Shown in pieces: positions 9,836-18,190 of a stretch of DNA of 64,000 nt. Each line of letters starts with the position of its first letter. Position 1 is the stretch's first letter. A program made the translations under genes and the position numbers. The notes beneath the pieces are model-generated. The model saw nothing but the letters and a program-made list of their open reading frames with translations, had not been told where the DNA came from and searched no databases. This stretch comes from Pythium myriotylum (taxonomy: Eukaryota > Oomycota > Peronosporomycetes > Pythiales > Pythiaceae). The stretch is taken from assembly GCA_023091665.1 (NCBI GenBank), contig JALJCQ010000009.1, positions 2,604,001-2,668,000 on the forward strand, read 5' to 3'.

Positions 9836-10669
9836 ATGGTGTCGATCCGCAATGCGACGGTGCGTGCGCCCGCGCGAAAGCGGCGCCGGCGAGGAGCTCA
9901 CGGCCGTGGAATGTACTGCGACAGGCGCAGGACCTCCTGCAGATGCAGAACGCCAACCTCTGGTGTCTGCCAGAGAACTACCAGATGAAGTACTACTACT
10001 ACCACATCATGTCCTGGCCGCAGCTGCTCTACGTCGCCGAGGACCACAACGGCAAGATCGTCGGCTACGTGCTCGCCAAGATGTGTGTGGCGGAAAGAGG
10101 AGAGTCGAACGGAGACGAACGGTGGTGCTGACATGGCGGGTCGCTGTGTAGGGAGGAGGAGGCGTCGGTGCCGCACGGCCACATCACGTCGCTCGCGGTG
10201 CTACGCACGCACCGGAAGAAGGGCATCGCGACCAAGCTCATGAAGGCTGCGCGTACGTGGCGCTTTGGGGAACTGGTCGACCGACCACTGATCTTGCTTG
10301 GTGCTGATCCTTCGTCGTGGTGCAGAGCGCGCAATGGTGGAGAACTTCAACGCCGAGTACGTCTCGCTCCACGTGCGCGAAGGCAACGCCGCGGCCATCC
10401 ACCTCTACCGCAAGACTCTCGAATACCAGTGCGTCTCCAGTTACTTGAGATTGGGTGCTCTGTGATCGCTTGTGCTGATGGGTTTTTCTTCTAGGGTGTA
10501 TGATATCGAGAAGGGATACTACGCTGACGGCGAGGATGCATACGACATGCGCAAGCCCTTCACAGAGAAGTGTAACCAGGCGTTCTCCTCCCAAGTGAAC
10601 AAGTTCAAGAAGGTGCTAGCGGAGAAAGATGCGCGTGATGCCGCGCTCGCGGCCGAGGCGTCCGCTTGA
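9836..10669 (+). CDS. NAA10: N-alpha-acetyltransferase 10, catalytic subunit of NatA
   Basis: Five exons: 9836-9859, 9925-10082, 10152-10252, 10326-10428 and 10495-10669 (introns 65, 69, 73 and 66 bp), giving 186 residues. The spliced product is close to animal ARD1/NAA10: [16 protein letters not shown], then [51 protein letters not shown] (the acetyl-CoA binding R/Q-x-x-G-x-G/A site), [18 protein letters not shown] and [11 protein letters not shown]. NatA acetylates the N-termini of nascent proteins at the ribosome together with NAA15. The C-terminus after residue 150 is a short Lys/Ala-rich helix that is specific to this lineage. The small first exon (8 codons) is needed to supply the start. 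Confidence 0.95.
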
Positions 10670-10793
10670 TGGTGAGGGAATACAGTAGAACATGCACATG
10701 CGATGAAATAGATCGCAATGTCTAGAAGTCTCTTCACGTCGAAAGCCAATTTGGCGTTTGGAACGTCATTACTCGATGGCACCACCTGCCTCA

Positions 10794-12344
10794 TCAGGCC
10801 GGCGACTTTCGTTTAGCGGCCAGTTTCGCAAGCAACCGCTCCTTCTGCGCCATTAGGAGTGCCTTCTTGGCGTCCTGAGTTCACACAAGTCGGGTCAGAT
10901 GCTTGAAACTTCTCATATCATACCTTAGCACTTAACAACTTACCAGAGCAGACTGCTGAACGCTCGTATTGGTGGAAGAAGATGCCGACTGTATTGGAAC
11001 TTTATCCTCACGATTCCGGATGCGGATAGACTGTGAATGCTCCGTAGCGGGAGCCAAGGCTGTCGAAGGAGGAGCTTCCGATGGTTGTATCGGCTTGATC
11101 CTTTCCTGCACTCGCGGCTGGTTTACTCTTGGAGGCTCCTTCGACTGCATCTTTGTGAACTCCTTCCTCGTCTTGTACCGGGAACCTTCTTGCCAAACGC
11201 TGCCAAAATTTGGGAGCCACGTCTTCTCGTCATACTTCGGGTTTAGACGTGCGAAAATATCGTTGCCTTCACCAGCAGCAACCGGATTTGATGCAACTCG
11301 GGCCCGTTTAGAATTTCGAGGACTGCTGCTCTGTGTGCGATTTGAAAAGTGGTTGCACTGTTTGTATTCTTCCTCGGTGTCCACCATCCATGGCGGAATT
11401 GCCGCCGAGTGAATATTGGCGACGGTTAGCCCCCAGCTAGCTCGGCTGACCACCCCCATACCGGCACCAACGTGCACGTCGCTTGACCTGCTGGGAACAG
11501 AGTTAATTGGTCCATGAGCGATTGGGTCGCGTTTACCTTCGACAGCCCCAAGCTGATCCATCCCCCATTGAATGAGCTCAGATTTTCTGTTTTCAGAGTC
11601 GCGCCATCAGAGCAGCTCTAGTAGTAAGCATCAAGCGGCTACCTTACGTGAGTTTGCGTTGCACTTGAGATGAGCTGCTTGAGGGGTTCGGCAATGTTGG
11701 CCCTTTTTGCACCCGTGGCTGCGCGGAAGTGACTTGTTGTAGCCGTTTGAAAGCAGAATTCAGGAATGCTTCGGTATGGATTCCGTTGCTCTGGTGAGGT
11801 GATGGTTCAACTGTGTCTACCTTCACCTGTTCCTCTTCGCTTCGTCGTTTGTGGATGGCTCTATGCAACTTGAATGAATGCTCTCAGCAACACAACCTAC
11901 TGAGGGACCTCTACACACTTCGGCAGCACTCACACTCACAGCTTCAGACGCTGAGAAACACAGCTTATCTCGGATCTTCTGGTCTCCGTCGCAACGATTG
12001 TGCTTGCAAAACTCATTTAGCCGTTTTCGGTGGGCTGTAGACGCGTGGTGCTCGATCCATTGGGCAGACGAAGTACTAAAGGCCGCAAAGTCAAGCCTCT
12101 ATATCAACGAGCGTCGCCAGAGGTTGACCCACATCTCCAGTTCGCAGAACACGCAGTAAAGTCCGCGGCGTAGCTCCTCGCCAGTGGAGACTCGTTCCCG
12201 CGTCTCCGCGATCTTCACGAGACGCTGCGACATGAACTCCGCGGCGGCGCGTTGATGGGCCTTCGAGAACACGTGTTTGCGCCATTTGAGCTCGCTGGAT
12301 CGTCGGCAAATGGAGCAGTACGGCACATCGACCGCTTCATCCAT
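10794..12344 (-). CDS. CENATAC: CENATAC (CCDC84) homologue, minor-spliceosome factor
   Basis: Five exons, all in phase: 12133-12344, 11940-12075, 11648-11880, 10944-11586 and 10794-10874 (introns 57, 59, 61 and 69 bp); 434 residues. Two C2H2 zinc fingers open the protein: YCSICRRSS...HVFSKAH, then, after splicing, C-V-F-C-x12-H-x6-H. The C-terminal half has the two signature blocks of the family: GLTVANIHSAAIPPWM and LPNFGSVWQEGSRYKTRKEF. In animals this protein belongs to the U4atac/U6atac.U5 particle and is needed to splice AT-AC type introns. Head-to-head with the gene at 12427, with 82 bp between the start codons. Confidence is high for identity, moderate for the exact exon 2 boundaries. 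Confidence 0.85.
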
Positions 12345-12426
12345 CGGTCGTGCTGCATCAAAACTCGCCCGTGGGCTAATATCGGATCCGGAGAAACTAA
12401 GCTAGTCCACCATCCTCTAGGACCAA
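12345..12426. promoter_or_regulatory. Very short divergent promoter, CENATAC / CENP-B fusion
   Basis: Only 82 bp separate the two start codons (154 bp if the downstream gene starts at 12499). Both genes must share this sequence or use sites within each other's 5' ends. No named motif recognised. Confidence 0.45.
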
Positions 12427-14355
12427 ATGGCGGAAAAGGAAGTTCGGAAGTTCCTCCCTCCTCGAGTGGCTCCCTCTACAAGAACTCGGAGCTGCTGGAT
12501 GGACACATCGGTGGGTGACAAGCAGCTCGAGAAGCCACCGGCGACTGCGACGCTGGGCGGTGTCGCAGGCGTTGGTGCTGACAGCGCCGCAGCGCCGCCG
12601 CCGTCAGCGAGCGAGGACAAGCCCAAGGACGCCGACAAGCCCAAGGCCAAGCGCACGTCGCTCTCGCTCCACGAGAAGTACATCGTCAAGACCTTTTGCG
12701 ACCAGCAGATCAGCGAGTCCAAGACGCGCGCCGACTTTGTGCCGTCCCATGACACGCTGCGACAAGAGATCGCGGCCAAGTTCGGATGGGAGCTCGGGCG
12801 GTCTACGCTGTCCAAGATCATGTGCACCGACTGGCAACAGCTGCAGCTCCACGCGCATCCCAACCCCAACATGAAGCGCAAGCGCAAGCCGCTCTTCCCG
12901 GCTTTCGAGGAAGATCTTGTCGAGGCTGTGCGCCTGCATCTGGCGAGGCAAGAGAGCGTGTCGCAGCTCCTCGCGGCAGACAATCCAGACGCCATGACCG
13001 GCGCAAAGAATGGACCCGTACTGACCGAGGCCATCATCCTGGAAGAAGCCCAAAAGCTCAAGCAACAGCACGGTATCAAAGACGAGGAGCTCGTGCTTTC
13101 TGTCGGATGGCTCGCTCGATTCAAACATCGCAATGGAATCCGACTGCGTAAAGGTGCGATCTCCTCGGGTGATGGACCTCCAGCGTCGGGGCTGATCTTG
13201 GCGGTCGATTCGACGGAAAGCTCCAGCAAGCGGCTCAAGCGCAACGACGTGGGTGTCGGTTCGGCTCCGCATCCTCGATGGCAATCGAGCTTCCAGTTCC
13301 CAGCGAACTCCAATGGTATCGGCGAGCTGAGCGGGCCCAGCCAGTCGCACTCGGCCGTTGCCGACCTCCACGCAAATTGCTCAGGTCGTACGACGCTCGA
13401 AAGCGATGTTTCAGGCGTCGCAGACGCGAACCTAGCGGCGTATCTCGAGGCTGTTCCAGAGGCTGTGCGGCAGTTCACGTGCCAGCACTGCTCAATGTCG
13501 CTTCCAGTTGGGATTGAAGGGCTTCACGTCGTGGTGGTCGGCTTCAATTGCATTCGCGATGCTTTTGTCGCAGCAACGTTAGTCGGTGAAAGCGGCTCAG
13601 TTGTTTGTATTGAGACGAATCCGGACGCAGCAAGTGCTGGCGACTCAACCGCCCAAGAGTTTACGACTAGTACGTTGAGCTTCCCGACGTGCAATTTGCG
13701 CATAATCTCCAAGGCTGCTCTTGCGCTCGAGAGCGCGTCCGCGGATTTGACAGCGAGTAAAGATCTCGTGATCTTCAACTGTTCGTTTCACCATGCCGCA
13801 CACAAAGCCCAACTACTCGAGCTTGCATTTCACTATCTGCAAGAAGGCGGCGAGTGCAGACTCTCGTACGTGAGCAGTTCACGTCGACTCACGCTCCCGA
13901 TGCTCGACCAGCAGCAGCCGTTGTCACTGGACATCAATGAGCTCGTCTCGACGTCTGTGTACATGGAAGATTTCCGTCGCATGTGCCAACACATCGGCTT
14001 CCTCGATCCGCGCATCCTACTCGTGCGAAAGTGCCAACTTGAACAAGGCGATGGGACCGTGGCCAACGCGCCCTTCGATTTGGCCGTCTCTACATATCGG
14101 TTGTTCAAGCTTGGACTCGTTGAGGATCGCCCCGAGGACTATGGCGAGCGCGCCACTTTTACAGGCGGCGCCGTGGCTGGGCTCGCCGACGCGCTCGTGT
14201 ACCGTCTTGACGCCCAGTTTGCGTTCATGCGCGACGTGAGCGCCCCTGTTGACGGCAACACGTCGCAGATTCTGCGACGGAGCTGGATGAAGCGAGTCTT
14301 CACCGTGGAAGGTGATCGCACATCGCACCGTGGGCGCTTTACCTACTCACTCTAA
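12427..14355 (+). CDS. CENP-B-type HTH protein fused to a degenerate AS3MT-like methyltransferase
   Basis: Single-exon 642-residue protein. Residues 75-140 form an N-terminal helix-turn-helix of the CENP-B/pogo type and 152-245 a Tc5/CENP-B HTH, ending in the hallmark GWLARFKHRNGIRLRK. Residues about 340-630 follow arsenite methyltransferase (AS3MT) over its whole length: PEAVRQF; the VGESGSVVCIE strand; DLVIFNCSFHH (Cys452 equals the arsenic-binding Cys of SNC in AS3MT); GGECRLSYVSSS; F-x-x-[MA]-x-[QK]-[HK]-IGFLDPR; STYRLFKL; F-T-G-G; the [LF]-D-A-x-F block. The SAM-binding motif I reads VVVVGFNCIRD instead of LDLGSGSGRD, so its glycines are gone and catalysis is doubtful. The likely role is DNA binding with a ligand- or protein-binding pseudoenzyme domain. 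Met25 (12499) is an alternative start that leaves both domains whole. Confidence 0.8.
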   Translation: MAEKEVRKFLPPRVAPSTRTRSCWMDTSVGDKQLEKPPATATLGGVAGVGADSAAAPPPSASEDKPKDADKPKAKRTSLSLHEKYIVKTFCDQQISESKTRADFVPSHDTLRQEIAAKFGWELGRSTLSKIMCTDWQQLQLHAHPNPNMKRKRKPLFPAFEEDLVEAVRLHLARQESVSQLLAADNPDAMTGAKNGPVLTEAIILEEAQKLKQQHGIKDEELVLSVGWLARFKHRNGIRLRKGAISSGDGPPASGLILAVDSTESSSKRLKRNDVGVGSAPHPRWQSSFQFPANSNGIGELSGPSQSHSAVADLHANCSGRTTLESDVSGVADANLAAYLEAVPEAVRQFTCQHCSMSLPVGIEGLHVVVVGFNCIRDAFVAATLVGESGSVVCIETNPDAASAGDSTAQEFTTSTLSFPTCNLRIISKAALALESASADLTASKDLVIFNCSFHHAAHKAQLLELAFHYLQEGGECRLSYVSSSRRLTLPMLDQQQPLSLDINELVSTSVYMEDFRRMCQHIGFLDPRILLVRKCQLEQGDGTVANAPFDLAVSTYRLFKLGLVEDRPEDYGERATFTGGAVAGLADALVYRLDAQFAFMRDVSAPVDGNTSQILRRSWMKRVFTVEGDRTSHRGRFTYSL

Positions 14356-14587
14356 GGCCATCCCGTGAGCAGCTCCGGGTGCTTGCCGCCCTTTCCTAGA
14401 TGACAGGGGATGTAGCCATTCCACGGTGGATGATTAATAGCAGGACCAATCATCGTCAAGCGTCCCGAACCAACGTCTCTGCATTGGCTGAAATCGTTGC
14501 CCTTTCCCCACCAATGGTTCCACGCGGGCCCTCGGTCCTCTCCCTCCCCCATCCATTCTCAGTTTGCAATTCGATCCGGTTCCGCCA

Positions 14588-14623
14588 GAGCGCGCCGCCT
14601 CGGGAGTGTCTCGCGGCGCGCTC
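14588..14623. repeat. Inverted repeat, 11-bp arms
   Basis: Arms GAGCGCGCCGC (14588-14598) and GCGGCGCGCTC (14613-14623) are exact reverse complements around a 14-bp loop. Confidence 0.8.
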
Positions 14624-14670
14624 TGTGTCGGTAGAACGCCGCGCTTGTCATCCGGAGCGCGCCGGCCCCT

Positions 14671-14730
14671 GCTCTCCCCGCTCTTCGCGCGGCGCGTTGC
14701 CCTTCCATACGCGCCGCGCGGGGGGAGAGC
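14671..14730. repeat. Two-tier inverted repeat (60-bp hairpin)
   Basis: Outer arms GCTCTCCCC (14671-14679) and GGGGAGAGC (14722-14730), and inner arms CGCGCGGCGCG (14686-14696) and CGCGCCGCGCG (14710-14720), are exact complements. A 6-nt bulge on the left and a 1-nt bulge on the right separate the tiers; the loop is 13 nt. Confidence 0.8.
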
Positions 14731-15168
14731 TGAGCCAAGAGCGAGAAACGGGAGTCGAGGGATCCCTTCGGATTTCACCTGAAGAAGGGGTTTTCACGAT
14801 TCTCTCCATCCACGTAGTTGCGTCCTACTGTATTTTAGTTTCTCCGGAAGAACCGCCACATGTCCACCCAACAATAATGCCAACCTCCCTGCGACATGCG
14901 CCGGAGGTTGACAGGGGGCCGCTTGGGCGCTCGCGGCCGATTTGCAGGATCGGACGCGGGGCTGCGCGCGACCAAGAGAACCAGAAACTGGCTGTTTTCC
15001 CGTGCCTCTTGAGCAGAGCGCGGGACCCTTCCTGCGACGGAGGGACCGCCCACTTCACGGGCGAAACGTCCTGGGGCAAGATAAATCAAAACCGTCTCAG
15101 AACCCGACCGAACCAAAAGAAAAAATATAAATCAAAAACCAAAAAAATATTGGGTGGGCTCGGATCCG

Positions 15169-15247
15169 CCAAACGAGCCAAGGTGATCTCAGCGAGAAAA
15201 AACTCGTTTTTTTGCTGAGCCGACCAAACGAGCCAAGGGGATCTCAG
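15169..15247. repeat. Direct repeat, 24-bp units
   Basis: CCAAACGAGCCAAGG followed by [TG]GATCTCAG occurs at 15169-15192 and again at 15224-15247 with one mismatch. A small palindrome (CTCAGC ... GCTGAG) with an A/T core lies between them. Confidence 0.7.
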
Positions 15248-15254
15248 GAAAAAT

Positions 15255-15319
15255 CGTTCGCCCTGCGCTCACCAAACGGTCCAGGAGCCTTGGACCGTTT
15301 GGTGGGCGCGGGGCGAACG
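15255..15319. repeat. Long near-perfect inverted repeat (~31-bp arms)
   Basis: The left arm 15255-15285 and the right arm 15288-15319 are complementary except for two C/T-type mismatches and one extra T in the right arm; the loop is about 2 bp. The core CCAAACGGTCC recalls the CCAAACGAGCC of the adjacent direct repeats. Confidence 0.8.
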
Positions 15320-16360
15320 AGTTTTCCAAGACAGCATCAAGAAAGAAGTCCCAGCTGATTGAGCAGAACGGGCAGCTCTGGTCCCAACCGTTGCAGCGAC
15401 CGTAGCATGTGGTGTTACAGTTCCTGCTCATCCGATCGACATGGCTGCAGCCACGTTGGCCGAGTTCCACGCCGCGTCAACACGGCCTGTTGATGCTAGG
15501 GTCCTCCCATGTTTCATAGCGAGAAAAATTGGGCTTCCGAGGCACAAACTCGCCCAGGAATCCAGCTGAAGTGGATCGTCCCTGTTGAAGTCGATACCTA
15601 ACTTCTTCGAGCAAAGAACTGCAGGTTCCCATGGGGTGTATCCGATCTCGCAGGTACCGACCCCTCTCTAGGAGATTCATTCCATACAAATTTTGAGACC
15701 TCCCTATAGGGCGGTGCCTGGTCTCTGGCACCGTATGAGTGGTCGCATTGAGAATGAGAGTTCTGAGTGGGTGGAGCCAACTTCCCCCAGCAGAACCAAC
15801 AGTTTGTGGGACAGCCGCTGCCCACACAGAGGGGAGGGGCGCGGGAGACGAGCCGGCGCGGGTTTACCTCGAGTCCGGGCCGTGGACTGGCAACGAGTCC
15901 CCCGGAGCAGGCGGGGCGAAACGCGGGTGCATCCACACACCGTTCCAGCAAACCGGGCGATCCGGAGCCGCAGTGGGAGCTCTCTGGATCCAGAATCGAA
16001 CCCGCGCGCTCCCTCCCGGATCCCTCGCTCCGACCCCTCCACTCTTCCATTCGCGCTCGAGCCCGGACCTCCGTTCCCTCCGGAATCCAGAGATCTCACC
16101 GCGGCGCGACATTTGAACGCCGTCCGAAAAAAACCCGCTCTGCGTTATCCCCGTCCGGAGATCACGACGCGTTTGGTCAGCTGCCGCTCTTCCTTGAAGG
16201 AACCCCGTATTGAAGAAGACTGACTGAACCCACACGGCGGAGACGAGCCTCGCGTCCCCGACTACCCAACTCGACTCTACCCCCGTGCCTCCTCCTCTTG
16301 CTCCTCCGGTTCTCGTGTCCCGTGCCACCTCATTCCGAAAGACACCCCAAGGCCCTCAAC

Positions 16361-16711
16361 ATGAACCTCGACAGCCCCACGCACGCCGACTGCATCGAGT
16401 CGCCCTGGACGCGCGACGGCACGTACATCATCGAGTGCACGCGGCGCGCGCACGCCTGCTGCCGCTCGTGCGACTCGACCATCGAGGTCGACCGCCTCCG
16501 CGTCGGCGTCGTCTACCAGCACAAGAATGGCTACGTCTGCATCAACTGGCACCACCTCGAGTGCTATCCGCACGTCAACGCCATCCCCATCGGCAGCCTC
16601 GAAGGCTACTCCGAGCTCAACGCCTCCCACCAGCAGCTCGTGCGCCACCTCACGGCCGCCACCGAGACCACGGCCGTGCAGCCCTTAAGACCCAGCGCCT
16701 GCTCGGCCTAA
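16361..16711 (+). CDS. Small stand-alone PARP-type zinc-finger protein
   Basis: 116-residue single-exon protein that is almost entirely one PARP-type zinc finger: Cys34-x2-Cys37 ... His65-x2-Cys68, with the flanking DRLRVGVV strand, the W-H-H-L-E-C signature and the I-x-x-L-x-G-[YF]-x-x-L tail followed by an H-Q-Q-L-V helix. Such fingers recognise DNA nicks and breaks in PARP1 and DNA ligase III. No catalytic or BRCT domain is present. Start taken at 16361 (MNLDSPTHAD); an open frame continues upstream without domain content. Nuclear DNA-end binding is inferred from the fold only. Confidence 0.8.
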   Translation: MNLDSPTHADCIESPWTRDGTYIIECTRRAHACCRSCDSTIEVDRLRVGVVYQHKNGYVCINWHHLECYPHVNAIPIGSLEGYSELNASHQQLVRHLTAATETTAVQPLRPSACSA

Positions 16712-17263
16712 CGCGAGCGAGCGAGCGAAGGCGAACCGACGAAGTCTCTCTCCCAGAGTTTTTTCCCCCCGCATTTCTTTTTTTTTAAAGACGTCAAGCG
16801 TCCAGTAGCAGTAGCGAGAGTGATAGAGAGATGGCATATTTATTCGCTGTAGGAACATAATACAAGCGAGCGACTTTGGGATCCCCCGCTGCTCTCTCTG
16901 GCATCGCTTCCGCTTTCCTGCAGGACTCACTCATACCGCATGGCCCCTGGCCCATCGGCTGTGCATCGACACGTTTGTAACTGCTGACGCGCTGACGCTG
17001 CGGTCGCGTTAGCAACTTGATGACGACCTCGGTCGAGTGACGTGTACATGTCACGTAGATGTTCCCGACCGACCTGGCCTCATGGTGTCCCGCCTGTGTC
17101 ATTTCCCTCGGTCGACGTTCCGACAAGAAACGGGAAGAGGAGCCACGGCCGGGCGACGAACCTTCGGCGCCTCCTCTGCCCCCGCACCGCCTCGGCGCAC
17201 GGAGAGCGCCCCCGCACGCACGGAGAGCGCGTCGAGACCCGCAGCTGCCGACTGGAGACGCGA
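16712..17263. other. Intergenic between PARP-type finger and TAZ genes
   Basis: About 550 bp with a pyrimidine/T-rich tract at 16757-16790, just past the upstream stop. No gene supported; the 3' part is probably promoter and leader of the TAZ gene. Confidence 0.5.
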
Positions 17264-17903
17264 ATGGACGTGGACATGGACAACGGCGGCGGCCTGCGCA
17301 CGCGGCTCACGTCGAGCGGCAGCTTCTCGGAGCCGCCGTCGGGCAGCGCGGCCCACGAGCTCAAGTTCCAGCTCTACGACGAGGCGCTGCGCCACGCCGC
17401 GACCTGTCCGCAGAAGCTCTGCATGGCCTGCGAAGGCCGCTGCCACAAGATCAAGGCCAGCATCGACCACTTTGTGCGCTGCTACGGCCCGCGCCGCAAG
17501 CACTCGCCCATCGAGAGGTGCGTCTAGTTGCTCGGATCGAGAGTGTTTTTATTGCAGGAAGTTGCGGCGGGAGGAGCTCACCTCGTGGTTGATGACGACG
17601 CGATCTAGTTGCCCCAACTGCTCGCGGATCTGGGGGCTGCTCTGCTACCACGCCAAGCACTGTCCGACGCCCCACGGCCAGCGCTGCGTCGTCTCCCAGT
17701 GCGATTACCTGCGCGAGAAGATCGCGCGCAAGGCCCAGCAGGACCAAGCCGAGCTCCAGCGCGCGCAGTCGCTGCTGCAGGCCCAGGAGTGGCCCGTCGA
17801 GCGGCGAATGGCGCAGCTCGAGGCCGACCGCGTGCACGTGATGGAGCTCATCGCGCGCATCCGCGCCGAGAAGGCGGCGCGGCAGGCGCAGATGGCGCTG
17901 TGA
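17264..17903 (+). CDS. TAZ zinc-finger protein
   Basis: Two exons, 17264-17517 and 17558-17903, with a 40-bp GT-AG intron, the shortest here (phase 2); 199 residues. The spliced region gives a TAZ domain (about residues 25-125): HAATCPQKLCMACEG, KIKASIDHFVRCYG, then KLRREELTSWLMTTRSSCPNC, LLCYHAKHCPTPHGQRC and V-S-Q-C-D-Y. The His-Cys pattern (H-x3-C-x4-C in each helix pair) matches the CBP/p300 fold. A helical coiled-coil tail rich in Arg, Gln and Ala follows to residue 199. TAZ domains bind transactivation peptides of transcription factors. There is no acetyltransferase domain, so it is probably a small adaptor. An unspliced reading would end at the TAG inside the intron. Confidence 0.87.
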
Positions 17904-18190
17904 TCTTCTCGGAAAGCTCTCCCCATCGACCGAGATTCCGACTGCGGGAGCAGGGGGAGAGAAGAAGAAGAAGAAGAGAGAAGACGAGAGAGAGGAAGCG
18001 ATGTTGCAAGGGAGACTATTTTATAATGGAGAAGCGTGTGGGACTTGGACAGATTTACCGTATTGCTCGCACCTCTCTCGCTCCGCTGTAACGGGCGCGA
18101 CGGCATCGGTTTCCGCTGGCCGGTTGGCCCACCGTCCCATGGACGTCGGTCGGCGCGGCGTCTCCGTAGACAACAGCAACGACACGCGCG

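Larger units (their letters stand above)
14356..16360. other. 2-kb gene-poor GC-rich island
   Basis: No open frame here shows credible protein features. The stretch is strongly GC-rich and holds several long inverted repeats (14588-14623, 14671-14730, 15255-15319) and a short direct repeat (15169-15192 / 15224-15247). A poly-A/T rich segment lies at about 15115-15215. It could be a decayed transposable element, a non-coding RNA, or the long 5' region of the zinc-finger gene at 16361. Confidence 0.6.

Noticed and set aside
12099..12128. A 30-nt intron or in-frame TAG readthrough in CENATAC
   Set aside because: Removing 30 nt keeps the frame, but a normal 57-bp intron (12076-12132, GTGGGT donor, CTTTAG acceptor) also removes the stop and restores ideal C2H2 spacing (C-x2-C-x12-H).
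15477..15827. Minus-strand frame of 116 codons as a possible transposon remnant
   Set aside because: No protease, reverse transcriptase or integrase motif could be recognised; composition fits GC-rich chance frames.
15990..16010. tRNA-like B-box on the minus strand (GGTTCGATTCT)
   Set aside because: The flanks do not form a T-arm or acceptor stem, and no A-box lies at the right distance.
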